From NCBI GenBank assembly GCA_027623095.1, contig JAQBVM010000011.1, positions 1 through 45,821 on the forward strand: a stretch of DNA of 45,821 nt, given 5' to 3'. The position numbers were made by a program, and so were the translations under genes. How positions within the stretch are numbered: the stretch's first letter is position 1; every line of letters begins with the position of its first letter. Below the pieces are notes generated by a model. It searched no databases, was not told the DNA's origin, and worked only from the letters and a program-made list of their open reading frames with translations. This document shows positions 35,197 to 42,758 of this stretch, piece by piece. The DNA is from Verrucomicrobiota bacterium (GTDB lineage: Bacteria > Verrucomicrobiota > Verrucomicrobiia > Limisphaerales > SIBE01).

Positions 35197-36792
35197 TCAA
35201 CCTGGGAGTTTGACGACACGGACGTTGCTGATATCCGGATCTTTTTGAATTTCCGCGAGCACGCTCTCCGGAGGAACGCTGTCCAGACTCAGCACGGTCA
35301 GGGCCAATCCTCCCACTTTTTCACGGCTCAGGCTCATGTTGGCAATGTTCACCTCGTGTTTGCCCATAAGGGTGCCGATGTAGCCGACGATGCCGGGCCG
35401 ATCCCTGTTTGTCATAAAGAACAGCACTCCAGATGGAACAATCTCGACAGGATGGCTGTTCACTCGGACGATGCGCGGTTGTGTGTGCGATCCGTAGAAA
35501 GTCCCGCCGGCTGAGAATTTTTGTTCGCCCGAATGAACCGCGACATGCAGCCATTCATTGTAGTCCGTCTCCTCGTTCGACTTAATCTCTTCGACGAGCA
35601 ATCCCAGAGACTTCGCAAGAGTGCGAACATTGACTTGATTGACATCCTTTCCACCCGCGGACTCCAAAAAGCCTTTCAAAACACTGCGAGTTATCGGATC
35701 GCCGGGAAGTTGTGTGGCTTTGCCCCCATAGGTAACGACGAGACGATCGTTTCGCTTGGGCGCCAATTGTGCCAGCAGCCGCCCGAGGTTTTCGCCAAGG
35801 TCCAAGTAGGGCCGCACCAACGCGTATGTTTTGCTGTCAAGATTCGGAAGATTGACAGCATTGCGAACCGCACCGTTCAGCAAATAGTCGGTGATTGCTT
35901 CGGCGACCTCGATGCCGACGTTCTCTTGAGCTTCTTCAGTGCTCGCACCAAGATGAGGCGTCATAATCACCTGCGGCAAATCCCGGAGCGCAAAGCCGGC
36001 CGGAGGAGGTTCGACTTCATACACATCAAGCGCCGCACCCGCGATTCGCCCGCTCTTTATGGCTTCGAGCAAATCGCCCTCGTTAATGATGCCGCCCCGC
36101 GCGCAATTCAGAACCCGCGCGCCCTGCTTCATCTTGGCGAACGCCGCGGCATTGATCATTCCTCGTGTTTCATCCCCCATGGGCATGTGCACCGTGATGA
36201 AGTCGGAACGCGGATACAGCTCGTCGAGTTCGACAAGCTCCACTTGCAGCGCCTTTGCTCGGGAGAGCGCCAGATAGGGGTCGTAGGCCAGAACGCGCAT
36301 TCCGAAGGCAATTGCCCGCCTCGCGACCTCGCTCCCGATCCGGCCCATTCCAAGGATTCCAAGTGTCTTGTTGTAAAGCTCCACCCCCTGAAACGCCTTT
36401 CGATTCCACTCGCCTGCTTTCATCGATAGATGAGCCTGCGGAATCTTACGGGCGAGCGCCATTAACATCGAAAAGGTCAGTTCCGCCGTCGAAATGGTGT
36501 TTCCACTGGGAGTGTTCATGACGACGATTCCGCGTTCTGTTGCAGCTTCCACATCGACATTGTCCACTCCCACGCCCGCGCGCCCCACGACGCGGAGGTT
36601 CGGCGCCGATTCAAGCACCTTTCGGGTAATCTTGGTTTCCGAGCGCACCACCAAAGCCGTCACGTCCGCCACGATCAGGACCAGCTCCGCTTCAGACAAA
36701 CGCTTCGGCAGTACCGTCACCGAAAATTCGGAGCGCCTTTCTAAAAGCGCGATGCCTTTCGGTGAAACCGGATCGCAGATTAGGACATTCAT
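35197..36792 (-). CDS. serA: D-3-phosphoglycerate dehydrogenase
   Basis: A 531-residue long-form enzyme that oxidises 3-phosphoglycerate with NAD, the first step of serine synthesis. It shows the substrate domain start MNVLICDPVSPKGIALLE and the NAD-binding GILGMGRIGSEVARRA. Catalytic segments are NCARGGIINEGDLLEA and TPHLGASTEEAQENV with its histidine. An intervening domain (about 320-450) precedes a C-terminal ACT domain (GVLFFMTNRDRPGIVGYIG) that usually gives serine feedback control. The ATG at 36792 gives the standard N-terminus. The only gene near it on the same strand is the PpiC foldase. Confidence 0.96.
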   Translation of the reverse strand: MNVLICDPVSPKGIALLERRSEFSVTVLPKRLSEAELVLIVADVTALVVRSETKITRKVLESAPNLRVVGRAGVGVDNVDVEAATERGIVVMNTPSGNTISTAELTFSMLMALARKIPQAHLSMKAGEWNRKAFQGVELYNKTLGILGMGRIGSEVARRAIAFGMRVLAYDPYLALSRAKALQVELVELDELYPRSDFITVHMPMGDETRGMINAAAFAKMKQGARVLNCARGGIINEGDLLEAIKSGRIAGAALDVYEVEPPPAGFALRDLPQVIMTPHLGASTEEAQENVGIEVAEAITDYLLNGAVRNAVNLPNLDSKTYALVRPYLDLGENLGRLLAQLAPKRNDRLVVTYGGKATQLPGDPITRSVLKGFLESAGGKDVNQVNVRTLAKSLGLLVEEIKSNEETDYNEWLHVAVHSGEQKFSAGGTFYGSHTQPRIVRVNSHPVEIVPSGVLFFMTNRDRPGIVGYIGTLMGKHEVNIANMSLSREKVGGLALTVLSLDSVPPESVLAEIQKDPDISNVRVVKLPG

Positions 36793-36880
36793 AAAATGGA
36801 GGGCGAGTCTAGGAAATGGCCTTTCGCCGGTCAAACTATCAATCAAACGGCCAATTCACCGCGCGTTCCTCGTTTCCTCT

Positions 36881-36950
36881 GGGAGGGTGAGACTCCCGTC
36901 GAACCCGATCTTGGGCGGATTTCAGGGTTCGGCTGGAGCCTCTCCCTCCC
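36881..36950. repeat. ~70-bp imperfect inverted-repeat element, copy B
   Basis: A 26-base left arm starting GGGAGGGTGAGACTCCCGTC (36881-36906) and a 26-base right arm starting GGGTTCGGCTGGAGCCTCTC (36925-36950) are imperfect reverse complements, with 18 bases between. The same element, with the same spacing, is at 27756-27826. It could fold into a long hairpin. It lies in the 260-base gap between serA and the next gene; the rest of that gap shows no gene. Confidence 0.75.
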
Positions 36951-37052
36951 ACTTTCGGAGCAAACTCATCTTAAGTTGCTTCGCACCGGAATATTGCCTT
37001 CCGTCCATCTGATTCACGGATTATTGTCTCCGCTCGAACACCACCTGAATCT

Positions 37053-38090
37053 ATGAACCATCTGAATCTGCTCCAACGTCGAAACTTCGTGTTTTGTGCT
37101 CCCCTCTCCTGGTTTGCTTTGATCCTTTGCGTTTCGGTTCACGCCGCTGATCCCGCTCCGATTCGAGCGGGAATGATCGGATTGGATACTTCGCATGTTC
37201 CTGCTTTTGCCAAAATCTTCAACGATTCCAAGGCCGCAGGCGATTTGGCCGGCATCAAGATCGTGGCGGGATATCCGGGTGGAACAGACATGCCCGCAAG
37301 CCGCGACCGCGTCAAAGGGTTCACGGAACAATTGCGCAAGATGGGAATCGAGATTGTCGATACCATCCCGCAGCTTCTCGAAAAAGTGGATGTCGTTCTT
37401 CTCGAAAGCGTAGATGGAAGGATTCACCTCGAACAGGCCATTCCTGTGATCAAGGCCGGCAAACCGATGTTTATCGACAAACCAGCCGCCGGTTCGCTGG
37501 CGGACGTGGTCGCGATTTACAAATTGGCGAAGGAACGGAACGTGCCGATATTCTCGAGTTCGTCGCTTCGGTTCGTTCCAGGTATACAAGGGCTCCTAAA
37601 GAATAAAGAACTTGGTGAGATTGTGGGAGCAGTCACATGGGGTTCATGCACCTATCAAGAAGGCACTCCGGACATGTTTTTCTACGGAATTCACGGGATC
37701 GAACCGTTATACGCGCTGATGGGAACCGGTTGCGAAACAGTGACGCGAATTCAAACCGAGGACACAGACGTTGTATCTGGCGTTTGGAAGGACGGACGCG
37801 TCGGCACGTATCGAGGCATCCGCAAGAACAACGCCTCATCCGGGGCGGTGGCATTCGGAACAAAAGCGATCGTGCCCGCCGAACGAGGCGGTGGTTATCA
37901 GGAACTCTGCAATGAAATTGGGCGATTCTTCAAGACTGGCATTGTTCCGGTTGCGCCGGAGGAGACAATCGAGGTATTTGCGTTTATGGAAGCCGCCGAC
38001 GAAAGCAAACGCCAAGGCGGAGTGCCCGTGTCCCTCGCCAGTGTGCTCGCCAAAGCCAGAACCGAGGCGGCAGCCAAGTTGGCGAAGTAA
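37053..38090 (+). CDS. Exported Gfo/Idh/MocA-type oxidoreductase
   Basis: A 345-residue protein with an N-terminal signal peptide (FVFCAPLSWFALILCVSVHA). A NAD(P)-binding Rossmann fold of the glucose-fructose oxidoreductase family follows: IRAGMIGLDTSHVPAFAK, VDVVLLESVDGRIHLEQA, GKPMFIDKPAAGSLAD. The usual EKP cofactor lysine motif is DKP here, and the first strand lacks the classical GXGXXG (GMIGLDTSH). The C-terminal part is alpha/beta (YGIHGIEPLYALMGTGCETV). These exported relatives are numerous in Verrucomicrobiota and Planctomycetes and may act on sugars or as glycosidase-like enzymes; the substrate is unknown. ATG at 37053. Confidence 0.85.
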   Translation: MNHLNLLQRRNFVFCAPLSWFALILCVSVHAADPAPIRAGMIGLDTSHVPAFAKIFNDSKAAGDLAGIKIVAGYPGGTDMPASRDRVKGFTEQLRKMGIEIVDTIPQLLEKVDVVLLESVDGRIHLEQAIPVIKAGKPMFIDKPAAGSLADVVAIYKLAKERNVPIFSSSSLRFVPGIQGLLKNKELGEIVGAVTWGSCTYQEGTPDMFFYGIHGIEPLYALMGTGCETVTRIQTEDTDVVSGVWKDGRVGTYRGIRKNNASSGAVAFGTKAIVPAERGGGYQELCNEIGRFFKTGIVPVAPEETIEVFAFMEAADESKRQGGVPVSLASVLAKARTEAAAKLAK

Positions 38091-38197
38091 TTCAGGGATC
38101 GTGCTTCGCGGAATTCACTGCCTCGACTGCAATGCCTGAGCCGTAGTGATGCCGTTGACAATCCGTCGGCCCCTACACATGAACATGCCGACCGATC

Positions 38198-38259
38198 TGG
38201 TAGGGTGGCGTCGCTGCGCCACCCTGATATTAGGGCTGTGCGGCAACACAGCCCCACCA
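38198..38259. repeat. Head-to-head pair of REP hairpins (BIME-like)
   Basis: Hairpin 1 is GGTGGCG, loop TCGCTG, CGCCACC (9 bp perfect if flanking A and G are counted, 38202-38225), preceded by the tetranucleotide GTAG. Hairpin 2 is GGGCTGTG, loop CGGCAA, CACAGCCC (8 bp perfect, 38233-38254), and on the minus strand is preceded by GTGG. Both hairpins are followed, in their own direction, by CTRATAT, so they form an inverted pair around CTGATATTAG. This is the form of REP sequences moved by REP-associated transposases. Confidence 0.75.
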
Positions 38260-38396
38260 TGAGGGGCAAGGGGTTGATGGCCCCAATTCGCGATGCGTGA
38301 ACCACTGCCAGATCCGAAGGGGAAAGATTGAATTGAACGTGAGAGGTAAGTGGCTATGATGCCGTCATGCTAATCAGCATAGACTCGGCTGTTCCA

Positions 38397-38531
38397 AACC
38401 GCGAAATACGCGGAATACGCGGAATACGCGAAACCAGAGGGCCTAGACTCGGCCGTGCGCTGAGCTTATTGGCGAACATGGTGATTTTTCCAATCTGTTC
38501 TTCTTCCGCATGGTCCGCGTATTTCGCGGTT
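38397..38531. repeat. 18-bp inverted repeat with 9-bp tandem units
   Basis: AACCGCGAAATACGCGGA (38397-38414) recurs as its exact reverse complement at 38514-38531. The left arm continues in 9-base units (ATACGCGGA, ATACGCGAA) to about 38435. A related, worn stretch (AAACCACGCTACGAAACACG) is near 38669. Together with the REP pair this fills the 513-base gap 38091-38603, where no other gene is supported. Confidence 0.75.
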
Positions 38532-38603
38532 CCAGCCGTTGCTAATAGAGCTAGTAGATCAAGCGTTTCTCACACGACGATCGTTTTGTGGCTCGCCTCG
38601 GCG

Positions 38604-39326
38604 ATGTTTATCTCCAAGGCTGGCGATGTTTTTTCCGCGGAATCGGCCGCAAGGTCAACCGAACGCGAGAAACCACGCTACGAAACACGCGAACAGCACG
38701 ATCGAGACGGAATTGGAAAATTTTACATGGGACGAGAAATATCCCATGTCATGGGGCATCTCGGCGCAGACTGGCTGGAACGTCCGGAACGTGAGGAGGA
38801 AGAACAACCGAATCTACTGGTCAAATTGTTGAAGCTGAAACCGGGTGATGCAGCGGCGGATATTGGCGCGGGAACGGGATATTTTACGCGCCGAATGGCA
38901 AAGGAAGTCGGCGCGGCAGGCACTATTTACGCCGTCGATATTCAGGAGGAGATGCTCGACTTGCTTGCCAAAAAAATGGCTGAACTCGAGATTACGAATT
39001 TCAAGCTGGTCCTCGGAACCGAAAACGACCCGAAACTGCCTCCAGACACGCTAGACTTGGTGCTCTTGGTCGATGTGTATCACGAATTCGAGTTTCCGTT
39101 TGAGATGCTGGATGCAATCTGCCGTTCGTTGAAGACGGGCGGACGCGTGGCATTTGTGGAGTATCGATTGGAGGACCCTTCCGTTCCGATCAAGCGGCTT
39201 CACAAAATGTCCGAAGCGCAGGTGAAAAAAGAAGCGGCCTCGCTGCCTCTCGAATGGATTGAGACCATTCGTGATTTGCCACGGCAACACGTTATCGTGT
39301 TTCGAAAGACGAAAGACGAAAACTGA
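38604..39326 (+). CDS. SAM-dependent methyltransferase, probably exported form
   Basis: A class I methyltransferase of about 240 residues. Motif I DAAADIGAGTGYFTRRMAKE is followed by the acidic end of strand 2 (IYAVDIQEEMLDLL). Motif IV is LDLVLLVDVYHEFEFP and the late strand is GGRVAFVEYRLED. The phrase VMGHLGADWLERPEREEEE before motif I is typical of a Planctomycetes/Verrucomicrobiota group that is usually secreted. The true start is unresolved: the frame is open to 38367, but that part runs through repeat DNA. The ATG at 38604 is the first after the repeats, and TTG 38586 or ATG 38478 would add a signal-like stretch (IVLWLASAMF). The substrate is unknown. Confidence 0.78.
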   Translation: MFISKAGDVFSAESAARSTEREKPRYETREQHDRDGIGKFYMGREISHVMGHLGADWLERPEREEEEQPNLLVKLLKLKPGDAAADIGAGTGYFTRRMAKEVGAAGTIYAVDIQEEMLDLLAKKMAELEITNFKLVLGTENDPKLPPDTLDLVLLVDVYHEFEFPFEMLDAICRSLKTGGRVAFVEYRLEDPSVPIKRLHKMSEAQVKKEAASLPLEWIETIRDLPRQHVIVFRKTKDEN

Positions 39327-39338
39327 TGCCGGAACACG

Positions 39339-40955
39339 TTACCTGAGCTGGCCCAAGGCTGAGACCAGCTTAATCGGTATGCGCGCTTCCGACTTGAGCT
39401 GGCCGTCCACGTTAACTTTGAACGGAATCGACAAACCTTTCGGATCGAGTTGTTTGAATTTAGCCTGCATCTGCGGAGGCAATAACGGATTAGAGGCAAT
39501 GGTTCCTTTCATGAGCGCCGCAATATTGATGTGTCCCACCGACGCGGTTTCGGGATCCACTGCAAGCGCTTGCGGCGCATTGGAAGGCGTCATCACCTTT
39601 TCGAGAGTCGTCCCTGCCGCCATGTGCAGGCGGTTTCCTTTCAGAGCATATTCAACCTCGAGCTTGCCGCCGGGCCACATTCTTTCAAGCACCGCTTTTT
39701 GTTGCGGCGATTGAAAAGCCGGCGAGTCCATGTTGATCCCAATGCTCGCATGATCGACTCCGATTTCGCCGATTTTTCGCACTCCACGCTTCAATGCGAA
39801 GCTTGAGTACATCTTGTCCTTGCCCACTTGGTTCTCCATCAAGGAGTTCATCCAGTCGAGCATCTGTCCATAAACCTTCGCGGCATCATTGCCAGGAATC
39901 TCGTAAACACCTCCAAACCGGTACCCGTCGTCGAGATGGATGGAACCGGCAAACGCCATGGGAAGCATTGCCTTCATCAATTCATCCGTACGCTGAACGG
40001 TTGCTTCATCTTCCGTTTGATTCTGCATCTGAAATCCGAGACGCATTGCTTTTTTCATGAAGTCCAAAGCGCCAGGACCAGCGCCGACCCGCGCGGCAAA
40101 AGCGATCGTCGCCTCGGGATCCAAGAACGGAACCAGTTTTTCCAAGCCGCCTTTTCCAGGTCGAAGCCATTCCGCAAGGTCCGTTTCCGCCAGAGGCGTT
40201 ACCCGTTTGAAAATCGCAATGTGCTCCGCGGTGACATCCGCCTCGACATGAAGCTGATCGAGCCCCTTCACAACGCCCTCCAAGATTTGGAAATATAAGC
40301 CGATCATTTCCGTCATCGCCGCGGGATTGAATCTGCCTTGGTTTGTGAATTGGGGATTGCTGAATGTTTGGCCGAGCATCATTTTTCCGAATGCCAGCGT
40401 GCTGATCACCTGCAACCGGACGGCATCATCCATTCCCAGGTTCAGATGCAGCGCGTGGGTTTCAGATTTCGGAACGGACTGTTCCCAGCGGCGGACTGAG
40501 GCACGGTCGTCCGCGGCAATGGCAGCGTTGCCGTCGTTACGATGGATTACGATTGCGTGTCCGCCCGCTGAAACAATTTCATTCTGATTCTGTTTTCCCC
40601 GCAACAACTTTCCCGGGAGGAGCCCCTTTTCGAATGCCTCAAAATCGCTGACCGGAACGTATGTCGCGAAAACGGGTGGAACACCCATTCCTTTAAACCA
40701 GAGCGCGATTTGCCACGGGCGATTCGCATCAATGCCAGCCAAATCCGGGCTGCCCAATTCGTTCCTGAATTCCTTGTCTAGCGTATCCCCTTTCCCAGGC
40801 TCGACGGCATTGACCAGTGCGGCCGCGGCTTTCAGTAGAGCGCTGTGATTCTTGACCGAGACGGTTAGCAGCGGACGCACAGCCTCTTGGGCGCTTAAAA
40901 TTGTGGCGGAAGCGAAGATTCCGACTGCGGCCGCCAGAGAGACACAAAGTTTCAT
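39339..40955 (-). CDS. Large exported protein of unknown function
   Basis: A 538-residue protein with a clear signal peptide (MKLCVSLAAAVGIFASATIL before SAQEA). The rest alternates amphipathic strands and helices with no family I can name. Landmarks: VKNHSALLKAAAALVNAVEP, PWQIALWFKGMGVPPVFATY, HVEADVTAEHIAIFKRVTPL, and near the C-terminus KLEVEYALKGNRLHMAAGTT. The repeated theme 'level of x across a duplicated ~200-residue unit' hints at two related halves, as in DUF3352-like lipoprotein-type folds, but this is a guess. The ATG at 40955 was used, because the longer frame to 40991 has no signal logic. It converges with the methyltransferase gene after 12 bases. Confidence 0.75.
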   Translation of the reverse strand: MKLCVSLAAAVGIFASATILSAQEAVRPLLTVSVKNHSALLKAAAALVNAVEPGKGDTLDKEFRNELGSPDLAGIDANRPWQIALWFKGMGVPPVFATYVPVSDFEAFEKGLLPGKLLRGKQNQNEIVSAGGHAIVIHRNDGNAAIAADDRASVRRWEQSVPKSETHALHLNLGMDDAVRLQVISTLAFGKMMLGQTFSNPQFTNQGRFNPAAMTEMIGLYFQILEGVVKGLDQLHVEADVTAEHIAIFKRVTPLAETDLAEWLRPGKGGLEKLVPFLDPEATIAFAARVGAGPGALDFMKKAMRLGFQMQNQTEDEATVQRTDELMKAMLPMAFAGSIHLDDGYRFGGVYEIPGNDAAKVYGQMLDWMNSLMENQVGKDKMYSSFALKRGVRKIGEIGVDHASIGINMDSPAFQSPQQKAVLERMWPGGKLEVEYALKGNRLHMAAGTTLEKVMTPSNAPQALAVDPETASVGHINIAALMKGTIASNPLLPPQMQAKFKQLDPKGLSIPFKVNVDGQLKSEARIPIKLVSALGQLR

Positions 40956-41150
40956 AAGAGTTTCAGTGGTTATTCCGGATCTAGACTGCAATTAAGGTTG
41001 CAGCTTGACTCAATTCATTTGGAATTCAAGCCAATCCGAGTCGCAACCCCGTCGGGGGGTGTGGGACAAGAAAGTAACCGGAATTGAGTTTCATGGGAAA
41101 CACGCTCTTTTTGGCTGATGTATTGCGCACTGGAGTACACAATTCAGGAC

Positions 41151-41404
41151 ATGCCCGACTCATACTCCCTCCTCCAGCGACAACGCTCGGTGCTGCTCGG
41201 ACAAATGGCCGCTCTGGATCGAATGGAACGAGGCCGTCTGTCTGAGCAATTTCTCAAAGGCGAAAAAGACGGTCGGCCTGTGACACGAGGGCCCTACTAT
41301 GTTCTGCAGCGCCGTCTGGGCCAGCAGATCCTCAAGGAACGCGATCCCCCCTGGATCGCCTGCCCGGCGTCAAAGCGGACATCGAGCGTCATCAAGAATC
41401 TTAG
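41151..41404 (+). pseudogene. DUF6788-type transposon-associated protein, frameshifted
   Basis: The N-terminal part reads SYSLLQRQRSVLLGQMAALD, then MERGRLSEQFLKGEKDGRPV and GPYYVLQRRLGQQ in frame from ATG 41151. The continuation LPGVKADIERHQES is found in another frame starting at 41354 and ends at TAG 41402-41404. A slip at the run of six C's around 41346-41351 (or a nearby small indel) would join them. The pattern resembles DUF6788-type proteins that precede certain transposases. The transposase itself is missing: 41405-41595 has no supportable gene. A broken companion gene of a lost insertion sequence. Confidence 0.6.
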
Positions 41405-41595
41405 TTTTCCAATTCACAGATGTTCAGGCGATCGTGAGCCGCTACCGCATCAAAAACGATTTCCAGGTAACAAGGCGAATTCGCGGAATCCTCTCTTCAA
41501 CTATCGAACCACAAAAACAACGACTCGGTTTTAGGGAAGCTTTTCAAACACGAATTCGAAAGCTCCGAGATCGAACCAGTCGCCTCAATTCCGAG

Positions 41596-41943
41596 TCACC
41601 GAAACCGAAGTGCAGCAAGATTCGAGAGATGCGTTGAAATGAAGTCTTCGAGCAGAGGCGACACATTTGTCCGATTCGTTTCGATGGTCTCAAGTATCGA
41701 AGAAAGCTTGTCGGCAATGGAATTTGTCAAAGCAGAATGTCGGTCAGCATGAGGTATATCTGCCTCCAAAGAATCATTGATTTCCTCACAAACGTGCCGG
41801 ATCACGTAAGCTGCTAAGACATGATGCCCGTCAGACACTAACGCGGAGCACTCGCCAATAATCTGATCGAGAGAGCTGGCGGACACTCCTTTACTCGCGA
41901 GCCTACGCAGCGACGAAATCTTTTCGTTCACGTAATTCGACAT
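41596..41943 (-). CDS. Small helical protein overlapping pyrE, unknown
   Basis: A 115-residue protein starting at ATG 41943, inside the last 41 bases of pyrE, so the two are likely co-transcribed. It is predicted to be all-helical (VNEKISSLRRLASKGVSASS, SLDQIIGECSALVSDGHHVL, AAYVIRHVCEEINDSLEADI, ADKLSSILETIETNR). No family is recognised. The natural composition and the overlap argue for a real gene rather than a shadow. It and pyrE are more AT-rich than the neighbouring genes and lie between two mobile-element remnants, so they probably arrived together. Confidence 0.6.
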   Translation of the reverse strand: MSNYVNEKISSLRRLASKGVSASSLDQIIGECSALVSDGHHVLAAYVIRHVCEEINDSLEADIPHADRHSALTNSIADKLSSILETIETNRTNVSPLLEDFISTHLSNLAALRFR

Positions 41944-42520
41944 GAGAATTCAGCAAATCATCTTTCGTGAACACAGAAATAACCTTAATTCCCGCAGCTT
42001 CAATCTTCTCTTTACCACCTTCCATACGGTCCACCAAAACCGCAACAAACTCGATGATCCCGCCTTCTTGCTTTACGGCATCAACCGCTCGTAGCGTTGA
42101 ATCACCCCTTGTTACAACATCATCAATAATGACAACGCGGTCTCCCGCGCTAAAATTCCCTTCGATTTGCTTCGTCTGACCATGTTGCTTCGGAGTCTTT
42201 CGGACGATGAAAACCTGTAGCGGTTCAGCATCGTTCGCCCATTTGGAGACCATTCCGGTGGCAATCGCTATCGGGTCGGCCCCCATCGTCAACCCGCCAA
42301 CCCCATCGATTTTGACACCACGCGCCTCCTCTTCAGCACGAATCATGTTGTGAAATATTTGTCCAACCAACCAAGCTCCGTTCGAGTCTAAGGTGGTTAG
42401 CTTGCAGTCCACATAGTATTTACTTTTCGCCCCGGAGGACAACGTGAAATCACCCCGCACGAGGGACTTGCTCCTCAACGATGTCAGAAGCTCGGATTTG
42501 ACTGAATTGATCGGCATCAT
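41903..42520 (-). CDS. pyrE: Orotate phosphoribosyltransferase
   Basis: A 205-residue enzyme that joins orotate to PRPP to make OMP in pyrimidine synthesis. The PRPP motif is VVIIDDVVTRGDSTLRAVDA. Other family landmarks are GDFTLSSGAKSKYYVDCK at the N-terminus, VGGLTMGADPIAIATGM, and FIVRKTPKQHG with the catalytic flexible loop. ATGs at 42520 and 42517 are both possible. It is unlike its neighbours in base use (more A and T), and is flanked by a broken DUF6788 gene and an ISKra4-type fragment. It may be a transferred copy. A palindrome lies 21 bases upstream of the start. Confidence 0.93.
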   Translation of the reverse strand: MMPINSVKSELLTSLRSKSLVRGDFTLSSGAKSKYYVDCKLTTLDSNGAWLVGQIFHNMIRAEEEARGVKIDGVGGLTMGADPIAIATGMVSKWANDAEPLQVFIVRKTPKQHGQTKQIEGNFSAGDRVVIIDDVVTRGDSTLRAVDAVKQEGGIIEFVAVLVDRMEGGKEKIEAAGIKVISVFTKDDLLNSHVELRERKDFVAA

Positions 42521-42540
42521 GATAGTAAAGAATTGAGACT

Positions 42541-42558
42541 ATGCGGCATCTTCCGCAT
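42541..42558. promoter_or_regulatory. Palindrome upstream of pyrE
   Basis: ATGCGG, CATCTT, CCGCAT is a perfect 6-bp inverted repeat about 20 bases before the pyrE start. It may be an operator or a leader hairpin. The rest of the gap (42559-42758) is AT-rich (TTCACAGTTTGTTCACATTT, around 42675) and shows no gene. Confidence 0.3.
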
Positions 42559-42758
42559 GGTTCAAAATGATTTCTCAAAAAACTTGTGATCAGTTTTCCC
42601 CATACAAGGAATTGTGCTTTGGAATAGCCGTGAACACCACATAAAGTATGCGAGCCACAGATGTCAACAACATATTCACAGTTTGTTCACATTTTCACAT
42701 TTTTGGGCGCATTCGCGAGATGTCGGTGACTCTTATACGCTTTCAAGGAGAAACTTGA

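Noticed and set aside
35521-36429. 302-codon plus-strand open frame opposite serA
   Set aside because: Antisense shadow of serA; no family features.
38397-38435. Possible CRISPR-like array
   Set aside because: Units are contiguous 9-base repeats without spacers; no cas gene is in the window.
41299-41637. 112-codon plus-strand frame after the DUF6788 remnant
   Set aside because: Its start lies inside the remnant in the wrong frame, and its end overlaps the small gene on the other strand; no motif supports it.
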